A stretch of DNA of 7,637 nucleotides, taken from contig JACVRP010000173.1 in the NCBI GenBank assembly GCA_014534385.1, forward strand, positions 1 through 7,637, read 5' to 3'. Both the position numbers and the translations under genes were made by a program. A model generated the notes under the pieces. The model was not told the DNA's origin, ran no database searches, and worked only from the letters and a program-made list of their open reading frames with translations. The DNA comes from Cyanobacteria bacterium Co-bin13 (GTDB taxonomy: Bacteria; Cyanobacteriota; Cyanobacteriia; Phormidesmidales; Phormidesmidaceae). Positions 1-5,473 of the stretch are shown piece after piece. Positions within the stretch are counted from its first letter, which is position 1; each line of letters starts with the position of its first letter.

Positions 1-2
1 CC

Positions 3-1139
3 GGGATTTCGCCCTACAGTCTGCCGGCCGTGGGGCTGCTGGCAGGCACTTTTTACGGCGCTACCCTGGGCAGCTCTCTGGTCGGGCTGTTGACGCTGCT
101 GCTGCCGGTTGGCACTCAGGTCAGTACCATTCCGCTGCTGGCCAGTGCGGCAGGGGGACTGGTTTCTAGCCTGGTGGCCAGCCGAATGCGATCGCGCGAA
201 GAATTGGCCCTGCTAGGGGGTGGAGTCGGTCTGACCCAGGGGGTGGTCTACCTGGTGCTGACGCTGATGTTTATTCCATTTTCGCCATCGGCCTGGTACA
301 GCATTTTGACTGGGGCGGGCATGCAGGGGATCTACGGCATCATCTCTAGCATTGTGGCCCTGGGGTTAAGTCCCTACCTAGAGCACTTGTTTGACTTGGT
401 AACGCCGATTCGGTTGGCGGAGCTGGCCAACCCCAACCGTCCGCTGCTGAAGCGGCTAGCCTCAGAGGCCCCCGGCACCTTTCAACACACGGTATTTGTC
501 GCTAGCCTGGCCGAAGCAGCGGCCCGGGCCGTGGGCTGTAACGTGGAGCTAGTAAGAGCGGGCACTCTGTACCACGACATTGGTAAAATGCACGACCCGC
601 TGGGCTTCATTGAGAACCAGATGGGCGGCCCAAACAAGCACGACCTGCTCAACGACCCCTGGCGCAGTGCTGCCATTATTAAAAAGCACGTTACTGAAGG
701 GCTGGTCATGGCCCGTAAACATCGTCTGCCCAAGGCAGTGCAGGCCTTTATCCCAGAACACCAGGGGACGATGGTGATTGGCTATTTCTACCATCAGGCC
801 CAGGAGTGGGCAACCAAAGACGAGGGCCTGACGATCAACGATCAGGACTTCCGCTACGATGGGCCGATCCCCCAGTCTCCTGAAACCGGCATTGTCATGC
901 TGGCTGACTCCTGTGAGGCAGCTCTGCGCTCAATGCAGGAGGCGACTACCGAAGAAGCTCTGGCCCTGGTCAACCGGATTTTGCGGGCGCGTTGGAAGGA
1001 TAACCAGCTGGTAGACTCTGGCCTAACGCGAGAGCAGATGACGGTCATTGCGGAGGTCTTTGTGCAGGTGTGGCAGCAGTACAACCACAAGCGCATTGCT
1101 TATCCCAAGGCAGCCCTGGCCTCCTCCCCCGCTTCCTGA
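3..1139 (+). CDS. 7TM-HD family (PgpH-like) HD-domain phosphodiesterase, 5'-truncated
   Basis: The frame is open to the left edge, so this is the C-terminal 378 residues of a longer gene; the GTG at 30 is internal, not a start. Four hydrophobic segments are visible (residues about 10-37, 42-59, 69-91, 96-121, counted from nt 3), followed by a cytoplasmic HD domain. The metal set is complete: H162, H191-D192 in an HDIGK motif, H229, H253 and D302. The stretch around FRYDGPIPQ (about residues 283-291), leading into LADSCEAALRSM, is characteristic of this family. Known members such as Listeria PgpH hydrolyse cyclic-di-AMP to pApA at the inner membrane; that substrate is inferred here by family. 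The missing upstream part should carry the extracytoplasmic 7TMR-HDED sensor domain and the first transmembrane helices. The dppB-like gene follows 34 bp downstream on the same strand, suggesting co-transcription. Family assignment is firm, substrate less so. Confidence 0.93.
   Translation, partial: GISPYSLPAVGLLAGTFYGATLGSSLVGLLTLLLPVGTQVSTIPLLASAAGGLVSSLVASRMRSREELALLGGGVGLTQGVVYLVLTLMFIPFSPSAWYSILTGAGMQGIYGIISSIVALGLSPYLEHLFDLVTPIRLAELANPNRPLLKRLASEAPGTFQHTVFVASLAEAAARAVGCNVELVRAGTLYHDIGKMHDPLGFIENQMGGPNKHDLLNDPWRSAAIIKKHVTEGLVMARKHRLPKAVQAFIPEHQGTMVIGYFYHQAQEWATKDEGLTINDQDFRYDGPIPQSPETGIVMLADSCEAALRSMQEATTEEALALVNRILRARWKDNQLVDSGLTREQMTVIAEVFVQVWQQYNHKRIAYPKAALASSPAS
188..195. repeat. HIP1 octamer GCGATCGC (one of five in the window)
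   Basis: Perfect palindromic HIP1 sites occur at 188-195, 2038-2045, 2264-2271, 2491-2498 and 5008-5015, all within coding sequence. HIP1 over-representation is a known hallmark of many cyanobacterial genomes, and this is the main taxonomic clue here. Confidence 0.85.
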
Positions 1140-1173
1140 GACAATCGGGACACTTTAACCTTGCCTGGGCAGC

Positions 1174-2136
1174 ATGCTGACTTATCTTTTGAAGCGACTG
1201 ATCACGGCCATTCCCACCCTGATTGCCATTAGCATGGTGATTTTTGCGATCCTGGCGCTGGCCCCCGGCAATCCCCTGGGAGACCTGGCTGCCAATCCTG
1301 CAATCACGGCTGAGGTGCGAGAAAATATCCGTCGCTCCCTGGGGCTAGATCAGCCGCTGCCGGTGCGGTATGTAAAGTGGTCTTTGGCTTTTTTGACGGG
1401 CAATATGGGCTACTCACTGACCAGCCGCGCCCCGGTCAGTGAGCTGATCTGGCAGCGGCTGCCCGTCACGCTGGGAATTTTGGGGGTGGCCTATGGCATA
1501 AGTCTGTCTCTGGCCTTTCCGCTGGGCATTTTCTCGGCGCTGCGCCGCCATTCTTGGCTAGACCGACTGATTTCAACGGTGGCGTTTGCGGGGTTTTCGC
1601 TGCCGACGTTTTTTACCGGGCTACTGTTTATTCTGCTGTTTAGCGTGCGGCTGGGCTGGTTTCCGTTTATCTACAGCAGCACGCTGAGCTGGAGCGACTG
1701 GTCTGACCTGGGTGCAATTGTGCGGCAGTCGATCCTGCCGATTGGCGTGCTGGTGATGTTTCAAACGGCGGTGCTGCTGCGCTTTATTCGGGCGGCGGTG
1801 CTGGAGGAGTTGCCCCAGGGCTATGTGCAAACAGCACGGGCGAAGGGCTTGCCCCATCCTCGGGTGGTGGGGGTTCACATTCTAAGAAATGCTCTGATGC
1901 CGGTGGTGACGCTGGTGGCGCTAGATATTCCGACCCTGTTTACTGGGTCGCTGGTGACGGAGCAGGTGTTTCGGGTGCCGGGGATTGGGTCTTTGCTGAT
2001 TGACTCGATCTATCGGGGCGACACGCCAGTGGTGATGGCGATCGCATTTATCTACGCAATTTTGGTCGTGATCTTTAACCTGGTGGCCGATATTTTGTAT
2101 GGCGTGATTGATCCTCGCGTGCGCTATGCCGACTGA
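1174..2136 (+). CDS. ABC transporter permease, DppB/OppB family
   Basis: Inner-membrane permease subunit of a peptide/nickel-type ABC importer; 320 aa is the usual family length. The N-terminus MLTYLLKRLITAIPTL is the classic DppB-type first helix, followed by the long periplasmic loop with ITAEVRENIRRSLGLDQPLP (about 44-63). Further helices lie near 97-122, 132-157, 187-205, 240-260 and 285-310. The EAA coupling loop that contacts the ATPase is at about 217-241 (YVQTARAKGLP...RNAL). EQVFRVPGIGSLL (263-275) and the C-terminal DILYGVIDPRVRY are also family signatures. The ATG at 1174 gives the canonical N-terminus, but no good Shine-Dalgarno precedes it, as is common in cyanobacteria. The gene sits 34 bp after the HD gene and 48 bp before the partner permease. 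The substrate (dipeptide, oligopeptide, nickel or other) cannot be read from the permease, and no binding protein or ATPase gene is in the window. Confidence 0.95.
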   Translation: MLTYLLKRLITAIPTLIAISMVIFAILALAPGNPLGDLAANPAITAEVRENIRRSLGLDQPLPVRYVKWSLAFLTGNMGYSLTSRAPVSELIWQRLPVTLGILGVAYGISLSLAFPLGIFSALRRHSWLDRLISTVAFAGFSLPTFFTGLLFILLFSVRLGWFPFIYSSTLSWSDWSDLGAIVRQSILPIGVLVMFQTAVLLRFIRAAVLEELPQGYVQTARAKGLPHPRVVGVHILRNALMPVVTLVALDIPTLFTGSLVTEQVFRVPGIGSLLIDSIYRGDTPVVMAIAFIYAILVVIFNLVADILYGVIDPRVRYAD

Positions 2137-2139
2137 GTT

Positions 2140-2181
2140 TAGGCGCTGCGCCTGGTAGGATGGCTGAAATTCTAGGCGCTG
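2140..2181 (+). repeat. 9-bp direct repeat and small palindrome in the spacer between the two permeases
   Basis: TAGGCGCTG occurs at 2140-2148 and again at 2173-2181, 33 bp apart. The first copy is part of a palindrome AGGCG-CTG-CGCCT (2141-2153). No T-run follows, so it is not an intrinsic terminator. It could be a processing or pausing hairpin between co-transcribed genes, or chance in GC-rich sequence. Confidence 0.3.
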
Positions 2182-2184
2182 GCT

Positions 2185-3096
2185 ATGACTGAATCTGCCC
2201 CCCTAAACGCGGCTGTTGGGCTGGCCTCGACAGGGTCTGCTCCGGCTATGCGGCGGCTGTGGCGCGATCGCACGGGGGCTCTGGCCCTAGTTGTCCTTGC
2301 GGCGATTGTCTTGATGGTCTGGGTGGGGCCTTTGATTTATCCGGTTTCGCCCAGTGAAATTAGCTTTGATCGGGCTTTGCTGCCGCCCAGTAGCGCGCAC
2401 CCTTTTGGCACCAATGATTTGGGGCAAGATCAGCTGGCCCGAATTTTGTCGGGGGGGCGCATTTCTTTGGCTGTGGGGGTCACGGCAATGGCGATCGCAA
2501 TTACGCTGGGCCTGCTAGTGGGTTCGCTAGCGGGCTTTTACGGCGGCTGGATCGACGGCGGCCTGATGCGGCTGACGGACCTGTTTTTGTCGCTGCCGCA
2601 GCTGCCGCTGGTGCTGCTGGTGATCTACCTGTTTGGGGAGCCAGTACGGCGGGCACTGGGGCCAGAGCAAGGGGTGTTTGTGCTGGTTGTGAGCGTGATT
2701 GGCGGGTTGAACTGGATGTCGGTGGCGCGTTTGGTGCGGGCAGGCTTTTTGAGCCTGAAGTATCGCAACTTTGTGCAGGCGGCGGTGGCGTTGGGGGCCA
2801 GTCCTTGGGAGCTAATGCGAGACCACCTGCTGCCAAACGTGGTGGGGCCAGTAACGGTGGCGGCTACGCTGGCGGTGGGCAATGCCATTCTGGCAGAGTC
2901 GACCCTGAGCTTTTTAGGGTTGGGCTTTTCGCCAGATGTGCCCACCTGGGGACGAATGCTGTTTGATGCCCAGAACTACATGGAGGCGGCTCCGCACGTC
3001 GTGATTTTTCCAGGACTGGCGATTTTTTTGACGGTGCTGAGTATTAACACGCTGGGAGATACCTTGCGGGATGTCTTAGACCCACAGGGGAAGTAG
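2185..3096 (+). CDS. ABC transporter permease, DppC/OppC family
   Basis: Second permease subunit, expected to form a heterodimer with the preceding DppB-like protein in the inner membrane. At 303 aa it has the normal family length. Visible signatures: a short N-terminal tail, one helix (about 31-51), a periplasmic segment with HPFGTNDLGQDQLARILSGG (72-91, the hallmark of DppC-type permeases), then a bundle of five helices. The EAA coupling loop lies at about 196-218 (FVQAAVALGASPWELMRDHL...), followed by LSFLGLG (241-247) and the C-terminal NTLGDTLRDVLDP. The ATG at 2185 has no clear Shine-Dalgarno; an ATG at 2248 (residue 22, before RRLWRDRTG) is a possible shorter start that keeps all known elements. 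The gene ends 5 bp from the stop codon of a convergent gene, so any transcription terminator must overlap coding sequence. Substrate unknown. Confidence 0.95.
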   Translation: MTESAPLNAAVGLASTGSAPAMRRLWRDRTGALALVVLAAIVLMVWVGPLIYPVSPSEISFDRALLPPSSAHPFGTNDLGQDQLARILSGGRISLAVGVTAMAIAITLGLLVGSLAGFYGGWIDGGLMRLTDLFLSLPQLPLVLLVIYLFGEPVRRALGPEQGVFVLVVSVIGGLNWMSVARLVRAGFLSLKYRNFVQAAVALGASPWELMRDHLLPNVVGPVTVAATLAVGNAILAESTLSFLGLGFSPDVPTWGRMLFDAQNYMEAAPHVVIFPGLAIFLTVLSINTLGDTLRDVLDPQGK

Positions 3097-3101
3097 GACA
3101 G

Positions 3102-3578
3102 CTACAGGGGAGAATTTGCGGCAGGGGCAGGGCTGTCGTCGGGCGGGTCTAGGGTCACCAGGGAATCAGCGGATGCCGTCGGTGCCGTTGGCAGGCTATC
3201 GGTTTCCTCTGGGAAAGGAGGACTGTCGGGGGCCTGTTCATTTGAGCCCGTCACTCCGTTTTCCACCTCTTCTAGGGCCAAAGACAGCTGCTCTGAATCG
3301 GTGCTTTCGGCCTGAGAGCCTGCTGGAGCTAGGGGGCTCTCTTCTGAAACTGCTTCTAAATTCTCGGCTGCAGCATCGGCTTCGGCCTCAACCGCAGGCT
3401 CATTGGCATCGGCTTCATCCCGCTCTAGCCAGGGGGAATCGAAGTGATGCCAGGGCAAAATTGGCTCATTAGGCAGGCTTTTGGTTAAGACCGTAATGTT
3501 CTCGATATCCGGTTCGGGTAAGCTGATGCGCCTACCGGAGTCGGTTTCGGCCTGTTCGTCATCCATATGCCAAGTCAT
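3102..3578 (-). CDS. hypothetical acidic, probably disordered protein
   Basis: I do not recognise this gene. From the ATG at 3578 it encodes 158 aa; a GTG at 3587 would add three residues and an ATG at 3566 would remove four. No start has a convincing Shine-Dalgarno. The composition is extreme: about 37 Asp/Glu against only 4 Lys/Arg, and roughly the last 105 residues contain no Lys or Arg. The C-terminal two thirds is rich in Ala, Pro, Ser and Glu and looks intrinsically disordered. The only part that looks constrained is the N-terminal third, with LPEPDIENITVL and the tryptophan-containing stretch ILPWHHFDSPWLERDE just before the disordered tail; this could be a short binding motif. No signal peptide or membrane helix is seen. 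It lies about 60 bp after the membrane-protein gene on the same strand, behind a possible weak terminator. The reality of the gene is likely but not certain. Confidence 0.6.
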   Translation of the reverse strand: MTWHMDDEQAETDSGRRISLPEPDIENITVLTKSLPNEPILPWHHFDSPWLERDEADANEPAVEAEADAAAENLEAVSEESPLAPAGSQAESTDSEQLSLALEEVENGVTGSNEQAPDSPPFPEETDSLPTAPTASADSLVTLDPPDDSPAPAANSPL

Positions 3579-3590
3579 CGCCAGCACTCT

Positions 3591-3618
3591 AAAAAAATGC
3601 CAATGGTTGCAGTTTGGC
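3591..3618 (-). terminator. possible weak intrinsic terminator or attenuator hairpin
   Basis: Read on the minus strand, GCCAA (3618-3614) and TTGGC (3603-3599) can form a 5-bp stem with a 10-nt loop, followed by A and seven T (3597-3591). It starts about 20 bp after the stop of the membrane-protein gene and ends 12 bp before the ATG of the acidic-protein gene. The stem is short, so termination would be partial at best. Confidence 0.35.
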
Positions 3619-3638
3619 TATTAAACCACGGCTCAAGC

Positions 3639-4346
3639 CTATTGACTCACCTGAAAGTAAGTCAGCAGGGTATGTACCAGCATAATAGCAGCCGTGACCC
3701 AGGTGGTGTAAGCAGCGTATTTTAAGCTTTGAGAAACATCTTCTAGGCGTTGTTTGTTGGCATTGTAAGTTTCTGCCAGGTTGACCAGCATCTGCAGCTG
3801 ATAGTCACGGTAGGAGAGGGCCAGGTAGGTTTCCAAAAACTTGCGATCTTCCAGGTTGGGGGTAACGGCGACCTGACGGGGCAAAAAGGCCCGCACCAGC
3901 AGCGTAAAGCTGAGCAAAAAGCCAAAGGCTTCGGCCAGGCTAAAGAGGCTGCCCGAGACCAGCAGCCGAGAAATGCTGAGGCTGGTCAGCAGTGCCCCGT
4001 TGGCGACAAACAAAATGTTGAGCTTGGTAGTGAGCATCTGATTTTGCTCGCTCTGCTCTCGCAGCACCATGCGAACGTCGCGCGCGGCCAGGTCGAGGGT
4101 TTCTCGCTGGAGGGGAGCGGTTTCGGGCTGCGCAGGGGCGGTCGGGCTGGAAATTGGGTTGTCTTCAGGGGGGATCTCGGCAGGCGGAGTCTCGGCTGGA
4201 GCCTGTTCCAGCGCTATGCCTTCAGCGCCAGCGGGTTCGGCTGGCCCTGTTTCACCAGCAAAATCTTCAGCGGTATCTTTAGCAAGATCTTCAGCGATAT
4301 CTTCAAGATCTTCAATGGATGCTGGCTGCGTCGCTACTTTCCCCAT
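3639..4346 (-). CDS. hypothetical membrane protein with acidic N-terminal region and three predicted helices
   Basis: A 235-aa protein of unknown function. Residues 1-80 are acidic and Ala/Pro/Glu-rich (likely disordered), beginning with an amphipathic repeat EDLEDIAEDLAKDTAEDFAG (12-31) that contains a tandem octapeptide. A short helical stretch follows (81-106, with RDVRMVLREQSEQNQ), then two close hydrophobic helices (about 109-127 and 130-154), a charged helical segment (155-208, including LEDRKFLETYLALSYRDYQL) and a final helix (210-231) near the C-terminus. No cleavable signal peptide is apparent. The paired helices, soluble helical segment and last helix resemble the layout of SLATT/PycTM-type small membrane proteins, but this is layout only, not a demonstrated homology. 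The ATG at 4346 gives MGKVAT; a G-run lies too far upstream to be a good Shine-Dalgarno. Neighbours on the same strand are the bisphosphate nucleotidase (93 bp upstream) and the acidic protein (about 60 bp downstream). Confidence 0.8.
   Translation of the reverse strand: MGKVATQPASIEDLEDIAEDLAKDTAEDFAGETGPAEPAGAEGIALEQAPAETPPAEIPPEDNPISSPTAPAQPETAPLQRETLDLAARDVRMVLREQSEQNQMLTTKLNILFVANGALLTSLSISRLLVSGSLFSLAEAFGFLLSFTLLVRAFLPRQVAVTPNLEDRKFLETYLALSYRDYQLQMLVNLAETYNANKQRLEDVSQSLKYAAYTTWVTAAIMLVHTLLTYFQVSQ
4254..4301 (-). repeat. 24-bp tandem duplication inside the membrane-protein gene
   Basis: Two adjacent 24-bp units (4301-4278 and 4277-4254, minus strand) match at 19 of 24 positions and encode DIAEDLAK and DTAEDFAG in frame. 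A related EDLED precedes them, so this part of the N-terminal acidic helix appears to have grown by tandem duplication. Confidence 0.75.
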
Positions 4347-4359
4347 GCCGTCACAGTCC

Positions 4360-4393
4360 CCCCTAGTCCCTGTATTCCAATGGTAATTAGGGG
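4360..4393 (-). promoter_or_regulatory. dyad CCCCTA...TAGGGG upstream of the membrane-protein gene
   Basis: Perfect 6-bp inverted arms (4360-4365 and 4388-4393) separated by 22 bp, in the 93-bp gap ahead of the ATG at 4346. No T-run follows on the minus strand, so it is not a terminator for the preceding gene. It may be a protein-binding dyad or a leader hairpin close to the start codon; low confidence. Confidence 0.3.
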
Positions 4394-4439
4394 ATCGCTG
4401 AACGGACAGAAAAGCTGGTACAGTTGCTGCACTGATTTG

Positions 4440-5420
4440 CTAAATCGTTGGGGCAGCGGTTTGGGCTAGCGCCGCGAGCACCGTTTGGTGAATTGCGCCG
4501 TTGCTGACTACGACGCCCTGATTGTCGTTTAGGCGAGCATCTTTAGAGAAGTCTAGGGGCTGGCCGTGCATGTCAGTCACCTGGCCGCCTGCTTCTTCGA
4601 CAATGATCACGCCCGCTGCATGGTCCCAGATTTTCTCACGGTAGTGGGGGGTTTTGGGGGAGGGCAGGCGCAGGTAGAGAACGGCTTGACCGGCAGCAAC
4701 GGCGGCGTATTTGGCCTGGCTATCCATGCGAACGGAGGGTTGAGTGATGCCGACTGCCTGGGCCACGGCTGACTGCTGCGCCTGATTGCCGTGCCCGGCT
4801 TCGACGCTTTCGACAAACCGAAACTGCCCGGTGCCAGTCGCAGTGGTTACCTGGATTGGCTGAGCGGTTTGGCTGGAGAGCGGCATCAGCTGAGCTCCCT
4901 CGCCCCGTACGGCCACCAAAAGTAGCCCTGCCTCAGTGTTTTCAAACTGAAGGGCAGGGCAGGCCAACACGCCGACTTTGATGTCGCCATCCTCGATTAG
5001 GGCGAGTGCGATCGCATACTGATCTCCCCGCAAAAAGCCTTTGGTGCCATCGATCGGGTCCAGGGTCCAGTAGCGCTGGCCCACGGCCCCGTTGCCGTGG
5101 TCAATCCAGTCCAAAACATCTGCTGGCGTGGCCTCAGGAACCCAGCGCTGCACCTGGACGGTGACCTGCTGGAGGACGTCTACCCGCTCCGACTGCCGCA
5201 GTTCCGCCGCATCTTCCTCGCCCACCACGGGGTCATGGGGGAAGGCCGCTGCCAACGCCCGACAGATGATCGCCTGAGCCCCAAAGTCGGCAATGGTGAC
5301 CGGGCTGCGGTCATCTTTTTCGAGGGCAGTGGGCACGATTTCCTGGCGAATGGTTTCACACAGCTGAGCTGCCAGTGTTGCTGCCTCAATCGCTAGCTGT
5401 CTTTCCGCTTCGTAGGCCAT
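4440..5420 (-). CDS. hal2: 3'(2'),5'-bisphosphate nucleotidase, HAL2 type (PAP phosphatase)
   Basis: Removes the 3'-phosphate of 3'-phosphoadenosine-5'-phosphate (PAP, and usually PAPS), giving AMP; PAP is the toxic by-product of PAPS-dependent sulfur assimilation and sulfotransfer. The inositol-monophosphatase fold is clear: KDDRSPVTIADFGAQA (35-50, metal ligand D45), VVGEED (65-70, E68), DPIDGTKGF (121-129, D121 and D124) and IWDHAAG (264-270, D266). MDSQAKYAAV (232-241) and PLDFSKDARL (288-297) are typical of the HAL2/SAL1 subfamily rather than plain inositol monophosphatases. Known members are Mg-dependent and inhibited by lithium and often sodium. At 326 aa the length is normal and no key residue is missing. 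The ATG at 5420 gives MAYEAERQLA, a good family N-terminus, though no Shine-Dalgarno is present. The kinase gene ends 53 bp upstream on the same strand, so the two may share a transcript. Enteric CysQ is a more distant homologue with the same reaction. Confidence 0.93.
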   Translation of the reverse strand: MAYEAERQLAIEAATLAAQLCETIRQEIVPTALEKDDRSPVTIADFGAQAIICRALAAAFPHDPVVGEEDAAELRQSERVDVLQQVTVQVQRWVPEATPADVLDWIDHGNGAVGQRYWTLDPIDGTKGFLRGDQYAIALALIEDGDIKVGVLACPALQFENTEAGLLLVAVRGEGAQLMPLSSQTAQPIQVTTATGTGQFRFVESVEAGHGNQAQQSAVAQAVGITQPSVRMDSQAKYAAVAAGQAVLYLRLPSPKTPHYREKIWDHAAGVIIVEEAGGQVTDMHGQPLDFSKDARLNDNQGVVVSNGAIHQTVLAALAQTAAPTI

Positions 5421-5473
5421 AGGGAAGGGGCAAATGAAATCTTTACTAGTCTAGGGCCAAATGGGGTGCGCTC

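Noticed and set aside
30..1139. GTG at 30 as the start of the HD-domain gene
   Set aside because: The same frame is open to nt 3, and the family needs several hundred more N-terminal residues, so the gene is truncated by the window edge.
2160..2192. Ten-codon mini-frame overlapping the DppC-like start (ATG 2160, TGA 2190-2192)
   Set aside because: It could be a translational-coupling leader, but it has no spaced Shine-Dalgarno and nothing else supports translation.
2501..2836. Minus-strand frame inside the DppC-like gene
   Set aside because: Ala/Pro/Ser-rich product caused by GC-rich Leu/Val/Gly codons of the real permease on the other strand.
3116..3472. Plus-strand 118-codon frame opposite the acidic-protein gene
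   Set aside because: Arg/Leu/Pro-rich with no motif, as expected for the complement of acidic codons; the minus-strand frame also fits the gene spacing better. Some doubt remains because neither product has a known family.
3750..4469. Long plus-strand open frame antisense to the membrane-protein gene
   Set aside because: It has no recognisable domain or hydrophobic pattern, runs through the gene boundary into the neighbouring gene's end, and the minus-strand product has coherent helices. It is a shadow frame.
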